From Amycolatopsis regifaucium (GTDB lineage: Bacteria; Actinomycetota; Actinomycetes; Mycobacteriales; Pseudonocardiaceae), in NCBI RefSeq assembly GCF_001613935.1, contig NZ_LQCI01000052.1, forward strand, positions 209,651 to 273,650: a stretch of 64,000 nt of DNA, read 5' to 3'. How positions within the stretch are numbered: position 1 is the stretch's first letter; each line of letters begins with the position of its first letter. Shown piece after piece: positions 42,313-51,054 of this stretch. The notes below the pieces were generated by a model. It did not search any database. It was not told the DNA's origin and worked only from the letters and a program-made list of their open reading frames with translations. The position numbers and the translations under genes are program-made.

Positions 42313-43239
42313 ATGTCCACCGCGCAGACCGGTGCGGGCCCGGTCGTGGTCGGGTTCGACGGTTCGGGCGAGGCCCGGCGGGCCGTTCGATGGGCGCTGA
42401 CCCAAGCGAAGACGCGGGCACGCGGTCTGGTGCTCGCTTATTGCGCGCGTGACCGCCTGCCTCCGCCCGGCGCCGACCTGGTGGCCTCCCCGCTCGCGGG
42501 AGCCGTTCCGGAGGCCGCCGACGAGGCGGCCGCGGTGGAACCGGCGCGTCGGCAGCTCGGCTCGATGGCCGAAGCGCTTCATCGCACCGAGCCTGACCTC
42601 GACGTCCGGACGGTCGTCCGCGGCGGCACCCCGGAGGCGGTACTGACTTCGGTCGCCGACGAGACGGACGCCGCGATGATCGTGCTCGGGGAATCCCACA
42701 CCGGCGTCTTCACGCGAGCGATGCTGGGGTCGACCGAAGCCGAAGTGACCAAAACCGCCGGACGGCCGGTCATCGTCGTCCGCGGTGAAGAGTCCGCCCC
42801 CGGCGGGCCGGTGGTGCTCGGCACCGACGGCTCCGAGCAGAGTTCCGCCGCGGCCGCCTTCGCGTTCGACTTCGCGGCGCGTCACGGCTTGGCGGTGCAC
42901 GCCGTCCACGTCGCCCGGATCCCGGTCTGGGGACCGACGAGCGAGCCGCTGCTCGGCGGCCCGATCCTCGACCCCGCGCCCGCGGCACCCCAGGAGATCT
43001 CCGACGAACTGGTCGACCGGCAGCTGAAACCCTTGCGCGAGCGGTTCCCCGAGGTGGCCGTGGAGGTCGTGCACGGTATCGGTCCCACCGGGCAGGCACT
43101 GACCGGACAGTCTTCGGACGCGGCCTTGCTGGTGCTCGGCCGGAGCGAGCACGGCCCGCTGCGGCGGCTGCTGCTCGGCTCGATCAGCGACGACGCCCTC
43201 CATCACGCGCGCTGCCCCGTCGCGGTGGTCCGCGCCTAG
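42313..43239 (+). CDS. Tandem-domain universal stress protein
   Basis: A 308-residue protein with two Usp domains. Each has a VVGFDGS- or VLGTDGS-type first strand, and a C-terminal nucleotide-binding G-x2-G-x9-G-S/T element (GESHTGVFTRAMLGST and GRSEHGPLRRLLLGSI). These sites bind ATP in mycobacterial and Streptomyces homologues. GGAGGTG lies 7 nt before the ATG at 42313; GTG 42304 and ATG 42307 are alternatives. Its promoter suggests stress or stationary-phase expression. Confidence 0.93.
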   Translation: MSTAQTGAGPVVVGFDGSGEARRAVRWALTQAKTRARGLVLAYCARDRLPPPGADLVASPLAGAVPEAADEAAAVEPARRQLGSMAEALHRTEPDLDVRTVVRGGTPEAVLTSVADETDAAMIVLGESHTGVFTRAMLGSTEAEVTKTAGRPVIVVRGEESAPGGPVVLGTDGSEQSSAAAAFAFDFAARHGLAVHAVHVARIPVWGPTSEPLLGGPILDPAPAAPQEISDELVDRQLKPLRERFPEVAVEVVHGIGPTGQALTGQSSDAALLVLGRSEHGPLRRLLLGSISDDALHHARCPVAVVRA

Positions 43240-43299
43240 GGTAGGGGCGCAGGATCGATTCCAGCAGCGTGCGGTCCGTGTAGGCCAATCTTTCGAGTG

Positions 43300-43325
43300 G
43301 TTTCCGCGATTCACTCCCCGGCTAC
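43300..43325 (+). promoter_or_regulatory. SigF/SigB-type promoter of the decarboxylase gene
   Basis: GTTT-N16-GGCTAC with one mismatch in the -10. Nine nt separate it from the ATG, the same spacing as the other leaderless genes in this region. Confidence 0.55.
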
Positions 43326-43334
43326 ACCGATCGT

Positions 43335-44792
43335 ATGGATCATCGCAAGGCACCGGTACTCGAGGCGTTGCGCGAGTACCGTGACCGCGGCTTCGTACCG
43401 TTCAACGCGCCTGGTCACAAACAGGGCCGGGGCGTCGACCCGCGCGTACTCGAAGTGGTGGGACCGGACGTGTTCGCGTCGGACGTCATCGCGCTCAACG
43501 GACTCGACGACCGGTTGATGCGCGCCGGTGTCCTTGCCGAAGCGCAGAAATTGATGGCCGACGCCGTCAGCGCGGAGCACACCTTCTTCTCGACCTGCGG
43601 CAGTTCACTCTCGGTCAAAAGCGCGATGCTGTCGGTCGCCGGTCCGCACGAAAAGCTGCTCGTCCCCCGGCACGCGCACAAATCCGTGATCGCGGGGTTG
43701 ATCATCAGCGGCGTCTGCCCGGTATGGGTACGGCCGCGCTGGGACACCGAACAGCATCTGACCCATCCCCCGGGCCCGCAGGAGTTCGCGGCCGCGTTCG
43801 AAGACGAGCCGGAGGCCAAGGGCGCGCTCATGGTGACGCCGACCGATTACGGCACCTGCGGGGACATCCGCGCGGTCGCCGACGCCTGCCATGACCGCGG
43901 CATTCCCCTGATCGTCGACGAGGCGTGGGGAGCGCATCTGCCCTTCCACGACGATCTGCCGCCGTGGGCGATGGACGCCGGCGCCGACGTCTGCGTGACC
44001 AGCGTGCACAAGATGGGGGCGGCGGTCGAGCAGAGTTCGGTGTTCCATCTTCAGGGTGACCGCGTCGATCCGAACGTGCTCAAGGCACGGGAAGACCTGC
44101 TGGGCACGACCAGCCCGAGTTCACTCGTGTACGCCACGCTCGACGGCTGGCGACGTCAGATGGCCTTGCAGGGCAAGGAATTGCTCGCCGCCGCGTTGAA
44201 GCTGGTCTCGTCGGTGCGGCAAAGCGTCGCCGAGATCGGCGGTCTCCGGGTCCTGCATGACGAATTCCTCGGGCCGCGGCTGGCCGATTCCGTCGACCCG
44301 CTCAAGGTGGTGATGGATGTGCGCGACCTCGGGATCAGCGGATATCAGGCCGCGGACTGGCTGCGGGAGCACCGTGACGTCACCGTGGGGTTGTCGGACC
44401 ATCGCCGGATCGTCGCGCAGTTCAACCATTCCGACGACGAGAAGACGGCGACCGTCCTGCTCGACGCGCTCGAAGCGCTGACCGAAGCCGACCTGCCGGC
44501 CCCGCCCGAAGTCCGCATCCCCGATCCCGCTGACTTCGAACTCGAGACGGCGATGCTGCCGCGTGACGCCTTCTTCGGACCGGCGGAGCAGGTGGCGGCC
44601 GACCGCGCCGTCGGCCGGATCTGCGCCGAGATGATCACGCCTTACCCGCCGGGAGCGCCCGCCGTCCTGCCCGGCGAGGTACTGACCGAACCGATCCTGG
44701 ACTACCTGCGCAGCGGGCTGGGGGCGGGAATGGAACTGCCCGACCCGGCGGACGCGGAACTGAAGTCGGTCCGGGTGGTCGCCCGCCGGTGA
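43335..44792 (+). CDS. PLP-dependent Orn/Lys/Arg decarboxylase family protein
   Basis: A 485-residue fold-type I enzyme. The start PFNAPGHKQGRG is the family substrate segment. The PLP lysine is in TSVHKMG, and the Asp that holds the pyridine nitrogen is in IVDEAWGAH. The C-terminal domain ends with TPYPPGAPAVLPGE. It lacks the N-terminal wing domain of inducible enterobacterial enzymes, like the short actinobacterial and Bacillus (YaaO/SpeA) group. It decarboxylates lysine, ornithine or arginine and could buffer acid or supply polyamines under stress. Confidence 0.9.
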   Translation: MDHRKAPVLEALREYRDRGFVPFNAPGHKQGRGVDPRVLEVVGPDVFASDVIALNGLDDRLMRAGVLAEAQKLMADAVSAEHTFFSTCGSSLSVKSAMLSVAGPHEKLLVPRHAHKSVIAGLIISGVCPVWVRPRWDTEQHLTHPPGPQEFAAAFEDEPEAKGALMVTPTDYGTCGDIRAVADACHDRGIPLIVDEAWGAHLPFHDDLPPWAMDAGADVCVTSVHKMGAAVEQSSVFHLQGDRVDPNVLKAREDLLGTTSPSSLVYATLDGWRRQMALQGKELLAAALKLVSSVRQSVAEIGGLRVLHDEFLGPRLADSVDPLKVVMDVRDLGISGYQAADWLREHRDVTVGLSDHRRIVAQFNHSDDEKTATVLLDALEALTEADLPAPPEVRIPDPADFELETAMLPRDAFFGPAEQVAADRAVGRICAEMITPYPPGAPAVLPGEVLTEPILDYLRSGLGAGMELPDPADAELKSVRVVARR

Positions 44793-44985
44793 CCGGCTCA
44801 TCGCGCGGGCTTGGGCCAGCGCGATGCCGACGCCCGCCACCTTGTCCCACGCCTCCCCGACCGAGCCGACCCGGCCGGACAGCAGCTGGTCCTCCAGGTG
44901 ATCCTGCAAACCGGGCAGCAGGTGGGCGAGGTCGTCGGCCAATTGCCGCAGCGCGCCGATACGGCGGCTCCGCCGACCTGGATTC
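44793..44985 (-). pseudogene. Coding remnant on the minus strand
   Basis: One minus-strand frame reads as a plausible helical protein (LRQLADDLAHLLPGLQDHLE, then VGEAWDKVAGVGIALAQARA) and nearly every third base is G or C. It has no credible start, and its frame continues without a stop into the antisense of the decarboxylase gene. It may be a leftover of a small gene cut by rearrangement. I do not recognise the family. Confidence 0.3.
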
Positions 44986-45025
44986 CATGCCGTGAAGTAC
45001 CCCTTTCGGCGTGGCGGAAAACCAC

Positions 45026-45051
45026 GTTTGGCCAGGGCATACCTCGGGTAT
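45026..45051 (+). promoter_or_regulatory. SigF/SigB-type promoter of the first YbdK gene
   Basis: GTTT-N16-GGGTAT, both elements perfect. The GTG at 45061 follows 9 nt after the -10, so the mRNA is leaderless or nearly so. This fixes the start of the gene. Confidence 0.85.
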
Positions 45052-45060
45052 CTGCCGCAG

Positions 45061-46143
45061 GTGAAAGACGACGTACTCACGTTCGGTATCGAGGAAGAGT
45101 TCTTCGTGGTCGGCCGCGACGGTCACCTGGCCCCGGCGGGCGACATGGTCGTCGACGCCGCGGATGAAGACGAGGGCGAGCTTCAGCACGAACTCACCCG
45201 GTCACAGGCCGAATCGGCCACGGACATCTGCACCACGCACGATGAGGCGCTGCGGCAGCTTCGGAACCTGCGCGCGGATCTGGCGAGTGCCGCCGCCCGG
45301 CGGGACTGCCGCCTGTTGCCCTGTGGCAGCGCCCCGCTGGCGGAAAGCGAACTCCCGACGATCACGCCGAATCCACGCTACGAGCGGATGGCCGAACACT
45401 TCGGAGCCATCGCCCGCACCTCGCACACCTGCGGCTGCCACGTCCACATCGCCATCCCCGACCGGGAAACCGGCATCCGGGTCCTCGCGCGGGTCCGCCC
45501 GTGGCTGCCCGCCTTGCTGACCGTCACCGCGAACTCGGCCATCTGCGACGGCTACGACACCAGTTACAGCAGCTGGCGTTATCAGCAGTGGAGCCGGTGG
45601 CCCTCGGCCGGACCCCCGCCTGCCTTCACCTCGCTGGACCAATACGAAAGCATCGTGGACGCCTGGTTGCGCGCGGGCGCGATCCTCGATCGCAAGATGA
45701 TCTACTGGGACGTAAGGCTTTCCGAAAATCAGCCGACACTGGAGTTCCGGTTCTCCGACGTCGCCGCCACCCCCGAGGAAGCGACTCTGCTGGGAGTGTT
45801 GATCCGCGGCATGGTCGCCACGATCCTCGACTCGGACGAACGGCCGGCCGAACTGCCCAACGAAGTCCTGCGAGCGCACCTTTGGCGTGCTTCGCGGGAA
45901 GGCTTGTCCGGTCGCTGCCCCCATCCCCGCACAGGTGACCTCGCTCCCGCCACGGAGGTGCTCGAGGACGTCGTCGCCTTCGCCGCGAGTGCGCTCAAAG
46001 AGAGCGGTGACTACGACTTCGTCCGGGAAGGCTGTGTCCGGCTCGTCGAAGGCGGCAGCGGAGCGGACCGGCAGCGTGCCCGGTTCGCGGAACGTGAACG
46101 GGCCGAGGACGTCGTCGAGCTACTGGCCGTGCGGACGGAGTGA
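45061..46143 (+). CDS. YbdK-type carboxylate-amine ligase (GCS2), copy 1
   Basis: A 360-residue GCS2 family ligase. It begins LTFGIEEEFFVVG (metal/ATP glutamates). HELTRSQAE, CGCHVHIAIPDRE and TLEFRFSDVA are the further active-site segments. Family members join glutamate to an amine, and YbdK itself has weak glutamate-cysteine ligase activity. The start at 45061 is fixed by the promoter and gives the usual family length. The longer frame to 44992 would run through the promoter. A second copy lies at 52569. Both lie in one stress regulon with an ATP-grasp ligase. Confidence 0.92.
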   Translation: MKDDVLTFGIEEEFFVVGRDGHLAPAGDMVVDAADEDEGELQHELTRSQAESATDICTTHDEALRQLRNLRADLASAAARRDCRLLPCGSAPLAESELPTITPNPRYERMAEHFGAIARTSHTCGCHVHIAIPDRETGIRVLARVRPWLPALLTVTANSAICDGYDTSYSSWRYQQWSRWPSAGPPPAFTSLDQYESIVDAWLRAGAILDRKMIYWDVRLSENQPTLEFRFSDVAATPEEATLLGVLIRGMVATILDSDERPAELPNEVLRAHLWRASREGLSGRCPHPRTGDLAPATEVLEDVVAFAASALKESGDYDFVREGCVRLVEGGSGADRQRARFAERERAEDVVELLAVRTE

Positions 46144-46152
46144 ACCCCACTC

Positions 46153-46599
46153 TCAGGCTCGGTCCAGCTCCGGCGGGCGGCGCAGCGGACCCCATTGAGC
46201 GTCCTCTTTCGCGTGCTGCTGCAGCAGATCGCGCGCTTCGTCCAAGACGTCGGTGGAAATCCGGGCGACCGGCTCCGGATCGGTGAGCAACGGCTCGTTG
46301 TCCGGTCCGGTGCCGGCGATCCGGCCCGAGAGGACCCAGGGTTTCGTGTCCCGGCGCCGTTCATGCTGAAGGTGGCAGTAGTCGTAGAGCTTCCTGGCCA
46401 GCCACAGGTCCAGCGGCTGGTCGCGCCACCACGGTTCGGGTTCGAGGGGGTTCACCGACAGGCCGGGCAGTTCCACCCCGGTGAGCTCGTCACGGCTGGT
46501 ACCCGGCCGGTGCTCCGGCGACGGCGCCCAGCGCACGTACAGTTCTTTCCGTCCCCGCACGAGGTCGGCGAGCTCCCTCAACGAAGTCACTTGCTGCAT
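46153..46599 (-). CDS. DUF6098-like hypothetical protein
   Basis: 148 residues, soluble, with LYVRWAPSPEHR, then SRDELTGVELPGLSVNPL and WWRDQPLDLWLARKLYDY. This Trp-rich pattern is one I associate with DUF6098 proteins of actinobacteria. No catalytic motif is recognised. It converges on the YbdK gene with a 9-nt gap. A weak GTGT-N15-GGGTAA element lies about 125 nt upstream. Confidence 0.75.
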   Translation of the reverse strand: MQQVTSLRELADLVRGRKELYVRWAPSPEHRPGTSRDELTGVELPGLSVNPLEPEPWWRDQPLDLWLARKLYDYCHLQHERRRDTKPWVLSGRIAGTGPDNEPLLTDPEPVARISTDVLDEARDLLQQHAKEDAQWGPLRRPPELDRA

Positions 46600-46724
46600 C
46601 TGTCCGCTCCACAGTGGTCACGGTGACCGGCGCGCCGGCGTCCCTGCTCCGCCGGGACTGCCCACGCCGGTCCACCTCGCGGCCGGGGGCGCACAACCTC
46701 GTTGCCCCGGCCGCTCGTCTCCGG

Positions 46725-46749
46725 TTACCCCTTCAGACCGCCGCTACAC
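46725..46749 (-). promoter_or_regulatory. Weak SigF/SigB-type promoter toward DUF6098
   Basis: Minus strand GTGT-N15-GGGTAA, overlapping the end of the upstream hydrolase gene. The distance to the start codon is long. Confidence 0.35.
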
Positions 46750-47658
46750 GGAACGACGGTCCACAAGGTGCGCGATCTCCTCCACCACCCGTGTCGCCTC
46801 CGGGATCGACGCGATCATCCAGGCATGGATCATGCCTGCGTACTCGTGGTAATCGAGCCGGACGCCCTGTTCGGTGCAGAGCGTCCGCAGTCGTCGCGCG
46901 TCGGCGAGCAGGACGTCCCTGGTACCGATGTAGGTGGTCAGGTTCCCGAGACCGGTGAGATCCCCGGAGATCGGACTGAGCCGGGGATCCGTCCGCGGCA
47001 GCGGTCCACTGTAGAGCCGTGCCGCCTCGTTCAGCCCGGTGAGCGCGAGGGATGGATCCCGCCGGTCCAGTGCGGGCTGGGCCGGGTGGCTCATCGTGAG
47101 ATCCAGCCAAGGCGACAGCAGCACGGTCTCCTTCGGCACCGGACGCCCGTCGTCACGCAACGACTTGACGAGTTCGAGCGCGATCCCCGCACCGGCGGAG
47201 TCACCCATCACGACCTGGTCCTCCGGCTGGAGGCCGGCGGCGAACTTGTCGTAGGCGCGCTGGACGAACTCGACGGTCTCGGGGCACTGATGTGCGGGCG
47301 CCAGTGGATAGATCGGGACGGTCACCGTGCACCCGGTACGGGTGATGAGCCGGCCGAAGAACTTCCAGTGGTCGTGCTGGATCTGGTGCACGTAGGCGCC
47401 GCCGTGGAAGTACAGCACCTGCTTGCCGATCCCGGCGTCGTGCGGCCGGATGGTGTAGCAGGGCCGTCCATCCACTTCGGACTCCCGGACGTCGAACCGG
47501 CGGCGGATCGACCGGCTCGGTTCGGTGTGGCCCGCACGCTGGCTGCGTTCGATGCTTCGTCGGAAACGGTCGATGTCGGCGTAGGTCCGTTTCCGTTTGG
47601 TGATCCGTGACCAGGCGTAGAGTGCCTTTGCCCGCAGGCTTGGCTCAGACGTGGTCAC
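46744..47658 (-). CDS. Alpha/beta hydrolase fold-3 esterase
   Basis: A 304-residue hormone-sensitive-lipase-type esterase. It has the HGGAYV oxyanion motif, MGDSAGAGIAL with the nucleophilic Ser, the acid in GTRDVLLAD, and AGMIHAW with the catalytic His. The GTG at 47658 overlaps the CocE gene by 14 nt, so it is the third gene of the ATP-grasp operon. The longer frame to 47793 lacks coding character. Confidence 0.9.
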   Translation of the reverse strand: MTTSEPSLRAKALYAWSRITKRKRTYADIDRFRRSIERSQRAGHTEPSRSIRRRFDVRESEVDGRPCYTIRPHDAGIGKQVLYFHGGAYVHQIQHDHWKFFGRLITRTGCTVTVPIYPLAPAHQCPETVEFVQRAYDKFAAGLQPEDQVVMGDSAGAGIALELVKSLRDDGRPVPKETVLLSPWLDLTMSHPAQPALDRRDPSLALTGLNEAARLYSGPLPRTDPRLSPISGDLTGLGNLTTYIGTRDVLLADARRLRTLCTEQGVRLDYHEYAGMIHAWMIASIPEATRVVEEIAHLVDRRSV

Positions 47659-49669
47659 GGGGCACCGTCCGATGCCAGTTGCGGGAGAACACCCTTCGTT
47701 CCCCCTCGTACCCGTCGAGCTGGGCGTCGATGACGAACTCGGTGGGGGTGCAGGAAACCCGGGTGCGGGTCTCGGACCTGGCTTCCCAGTCACCCCGGGA
47801 GAAGGTGATCGACCACGAGGTTTCCGCCACCGGGGAACAGAAGTCGTCCGCCACCCACGAGTAGCGCTCCAACACGTTCCTGGTGACTTCGAGATCGATG
47901 TCCTCGAAGCGGACCTTGCCCTCGTTCTTCACGATGTCGAGCGCGGACCGGTAGTCGATCAGGTCACGGGAGACGGTCCAGCGTTGCTCACCGGGTTCGA
48001 GTTGCGTGGCGGGCAACGGTTCCGTGCCTTCGGGCTCGTCGAACGGACGTGCGGGCACCTCGTCCGCTTCGGCCATCGGCCGGACCGGGAGGGTGAGCGT
48101 GCTCTGTCCGGTGTGGACGGTCACCATCGCCGGTTCCGGCGGTGGCCAGGCCAGCGGCCAGTACGACGACGAGAGCGAAAGCCGGATCCGGTGCCCGGCG
48201 GGGAAGGCCTGCGCGACCGCGTTGAGTTCGATCCGCACCCGGTAGCGTTTCCCCGGCTCCACCGGTTCCGGATCGTCGTGCCCGTCCCGATGGGTCAGGT
48301 TCAGCAACCCGTAGGTCACCCGCGTCGCCCGGCCGTCCGGCGCGACGTCGGACAGGCGGGCGGCGACCATCGCCACCGGCTTGTCCGCGGAGACCTCCAG
48401 CTCCACCACCGGTGAACCGAGGATCTCGCACGGTTCGGTGAGTTCGTCGGTGTCGAAGACGAGGGAGCCGCCGTCCTCTTCCCGCTGGTCGTACGGCAGG
48501 TCGGGCGGTGCGCTGTAGGAAGCCCACTTCCCCGCGAACTGGCCGACCGACAGCGGCGAGGAAACGGACAGCCGCTCCTGCGGGACCTCTTCGCCCGGCC
48601 GGGCGATCCGGTGCCGGGTGAGCCGGTGTTCCGACGGGTGGACGTGCGGTGAAGGCCAAGACGGTTCGCCGACCCAGCGGCCGGGCCGGTCCTCGTAGGA
48701 CGTCGACGGCGGTACGCTGTCCTGCATCCAGGTCTGGAGCATCGGCCCGTCCATGACGCCGTTCTCGATGTCCTTCAGCCAGTGATCCCACCAGCGGACC
48801 AGCTCCTGCAGGTACCCGATGGCCGGACCCGGCCGGCCCAGATGCGGGTACTTGTGCGACCACGGCCCGATCAGCCCTCGGCGCGGGACGTCGAGATTGG
48901 CCAGCAGCCGGGATACCGCGTTCGAATAGCCGTCGGCCCAGCCGCTGGAGGCGAGCACGGGCACCTGGACGTCGCTGTAGTTCTCGCAGACCGAAGCGTG
49001 CCGCCAATAGCCGTCACGACGCTGATGGCTCAGCCACTCACCGATCCAAAGGCTGCAGTTCTCCAGCCGTTCGAACCACAGGTCGCGCCACCGCTCCCCC
49101 GCCAGCGCCGGGTCGGGCGGCAACGTGCTGTAGGCGAACATCGTGGACGCCTCGGCGACGTTGTCCGACAGCAGGCAGCCACCCATGTAGTGCATGTCGT
49201 CGGCGTACCGGTCGTCGGTGAAGGACGAGATCGCGATCGCGGCGAGGCCGGGCGGTTTGCGCGCGGCGGTCTGCAACGCGGCGAACCCGCCCCAGGAGAT
49301 GCCCATCATCCCGGTCCGGCCGGTGCACCACGGCTGCGCCGCGATCCATTCGAGGACCTCTTCGGCGTCGAGTTGCTCCCGTTCGAGGTACTCGTCGGCG
49401 AGCACGCCCTCCGACTCCCCGGACCCCCGGATGTCCACGCGGACACAGGCGTACCCGTGGCCCGCCAGATACGGATGATGCACCGAGTCCCGCACCGACG
49501 TCAGATCGCGATGGCGGTACGGGATGTACTCCAGGATCGCGGGCACCGGTTCGGTGTCCGAGGCGACCGGACGCCAGATCCTGGCCGACAGCCTGATCCC
49601 ATCGGACATCGGGATCCAGACGTGGTCGTCCTCGGTGATCTCGTACGGCAGCGAAGCCACCGTCCGCAT
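47645..49669 (-). CDS. CocE/NonD family hydrolase
   Basis: A 674-residue X-Pro dipeptidyl-peptidase S15-like hydrolase. The N-terminal alpha/beta domain carries Ser125 in GISWGG. DIRGSGES and the later GWADGYSNA and GPWSHKYPH segments hold the Asp and His of the triad. The C-terminal jelly-roll domain is present (VVELEVSAD, ending SRNWHRTVPRD). CocE-type enzymes cleave esters or amides such as cocaine, beta-lactam side chains or N-acylated peptides. GGAGGG lies 7 nt before the ATG. It follows the ATP-grasp gene by 3 nt, so it may process or recycle that enzyme's product. Confidence 0.92.
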   Translation of the reverse strand: MRTVASLPYEITEDDHVWIPMSDGIRLSARIWRPVASDTEPVPAILEYIPYRHRDLTSVRDSVHHPYLAGHGYACVRVDIRGSGESEGVLADEYLEREQLDAEEVLEWIAAQPWCTGRTGMMGISWGGFAALQTAARKPPGLAAIAISSFTDDRYADDMHYMGGCLLSDNVAEASTMFAYSTLPPDPALAGERWRDLWFERLENCSLWIGEWLSHQRRDGYWRHASVCENYSDVQVPVLASSGWADGYSNAVSRLLANLDVPRRGLIGPWSHKYPHLGRPGPAIGYLQELVRWWDHWLKDIENGVMDGPMLQTWMQDSVPPSTSYEDRPGRWVGEPSWPSPHVHPSEHRLTRHRIARPGEEVPQERLSVSSPLSVGQFAGKWASYSAPPDLPYDQREEDGGSLVFDTDELTEPCEILGSPVVELEVSADKPVAMVAARLSDVAPDGRATRVTYGLLNLTHRDGHDDPEPVEPGKRYRVRIELNAVAQAFPAGHRIRLSLSSSYWPLAWPPPEPAMVTVHTGQSTLTLPVRPMAEADEVPARPFDEPEGTEPLPATQLEPGEQRWTVSRDLIDYRSALDIVKNEGKVRFEDIDLEVTRNVLERYSWVADDFCSPVAETSWSITFSRGDWEARSETRTRVSCTPTEFVIDAQLDGYEGERRVFSRNWHRTVPRDHV

Positions 49670-49672
49670 GGG

Positions 49673-50971
49673 CTATCCCTCCTCGAATTCGAACCGCAGC
49701 GCTTCGGTGCACCGGCGGTATTTCTGCTCCATCTCCCGTTCGGTCTGCGCCGCGACGAAGAGATGGGCGAGTTCGTAGCTGTAGCTGTCCTGCGCGGGCA
49801 GCTCAGAAAGCCGCATGCCCTTCTCGGGCACGATCTCGATCTTGACGCCGGGGATCTCGGCCTCCAGGTCGGCGACCTCGGCACGAGTGGGTACGCGGGT
49901 CACCATCCCGTCTTCGAACCGGCGGTAGTACCACTTGCCCGCGATCTGGTAGTCACCTCGATGCCGCCGCTCGCCGGGATCCTCGCCGAGCCCCAGCCGC
50001 ACCATGATCTGGTGGTTCGCCAGGCCGTCGACGTATTCGAAGAGCTCCGCGTGGGACTGGGAGTGCCTCGGGTTGATCTCCAGCAGGCAGGCCTGCCCGG
50101 ATTCGGGATGGCAGAAGAACTCGATGCTGAACGTCGCGTTGTCGAAGCCGATCTGCTCCATGACCAGCACCGAGATCTCCTTCATCCGCCGGACGGAGTC
50201 GTCCGGCAGCTGCGACGGGTACTGGTGTCTCATGAAGCAAGGCGTGTCGGGGTAGTTGATCGAATCGAGCACGCCGTACACGGTGACCTGTCCATTGTGG
50301 ACATAGCCTTCGGTCGCGGCCTGGACGCCGGTGAGCGCGCCTTCCGCCAGGCAGGCCGCACCGCCGGCGTCGGCGACCGACTGGGGCAGGTCGACCTTGC
50401 CGAGGATGTGGTCGAAGGGTTTGCCGACCCGGTCGACTCCCTGGCGGATCTCGGCGACGGCCTTGGCGAGCTCCTCGTCGTCAGCGACGTGGAAGGCCAG
50501 TTCGGACGAAAACGACTTCACCGGCTTGAGCCACATGGGGTAGTCGACGCCATCGGGTGGCTCAGGCTTCTCGTTGTCCAGATCGACGATGCCGAACGCG
50601 GGCAGCTCGTCGATCACCTTGGCCTGTTCGAGACGGCTCCAGTACTTGTGCTCGGTCTTCAGCACCGCTTCGAGCGAGACGCCGGGCAAACCGTACTTCT
50701 CACACAGCATCGCCACCATCGTCGAGGCCGGGAAGTCCCAATAGCTCACGATGGCGTCGATCGTGCCGTCAAAGGCGTCCAGCTGCTTCTGCGCCTTCTC
50801 CATGAGGTCGATGATCGGGATTTCTCCGTACTGGAGTTCTTCGACCGTCAGCAACTGGTGGAAGTGGTAGCGGTCCGCGCCCGGGATCCGCCTCAGTACC
50901 TCTTCGTTGCTCTCGTCGAGACCGATCACGAAGATGTTCTTTTCCTCGGGGGACCTGGGAGCTGTGTTCAT
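49673..50971 (-). CDS. ATP-grasp domain ligase
   Basis: A 432-residue ATP-grasp protein. It has an N-terminal pre-grasp Rossmann-like domain (NIFVIGLDESNEEVL). ATP-binding segments include WLKPVKSF, the metal-binding FSIEFFCHP and CLLEINPRHSQSH. This pattern fits amide- or peptide-forming ligases that activate a carboxylate as acyl phosphate. No CoA or biotin domain is present. The gene leads an operon with CocE and esterase genes. Its promoter faces that of the FAD-Rieske gene, and two YbdK ligases flank the cluster. Confidence 0.88.
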   Translation of the reverse strand: MNTAPRSPEEKNIFVIGLDESNEEVLRRIPGADRYHFHQLLTVEELQYGEIPIIDLMEKAQKQLDAFDGTIDAIVSYWDFPASTMVAMLCEKYGLPGVSLEAVLKTEHKYWSRLEQAKVIDELPAFGIVDLDNEKPEPPDGVDYPMWLKPVKSFSSELAFHVADDEELAKAVAEIRQGVDRVGKPFDHILGKVDLPQSVADAGGAACLAEGALTGVQAATEGYVHNGQVTVYGVLDSINYPDTPCFMRHQYPSQLPDDSVRRMKEISVLVMEQIGFDNATFSIEFFCHPESGQACLLEINPRHSQSHAELFEYVDGLANHQIMVRLGLGEDPGERRHRGDYQIAGKWYYRRFEDGMVTRVPTRAEVADLEAEIPGVKIEIVPEKGMRLSELPAQDSYSYELAHLFVAAQTEREMEQKYRRCTEALRFEFEEG

Positions 50972-50980
50972 GACCGACGG

Positions 50981-51006
50981 CTACCCCGCTCCCCGAGCCG
51001 GAAAAC
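50981..51006 (-). promoter_or_regulatory. SigF/SigB-type promoter of the ATP-grasp operon
   Basis: Minus strand GTTT-N16-GGGTAG. The ATG at 50971 follows after 9 nt, so the mRNA is leaderless or nearly so. Confidence 0.85.
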
Positions 51007-51019
51007 CCCGCCGTCGCTG

Positions 51020-51045
51020 GTTTGCCCGCGTTGGCGTGCGGGCAT
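51020..51045 (+). promoter_or_regulatory. SigF/SigB-type promoter of the FAD-Rieske operon
   Basis: GTTT-N16-GGGCAT with one mismatch in the -10. The ATG at 51055 follows after 9 nt. It is divergent from the ATP-grasp promoter within an 83-nt gap. Confidence 0.7.
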
Positions 51046-51054
51046 CCGGGCGCC

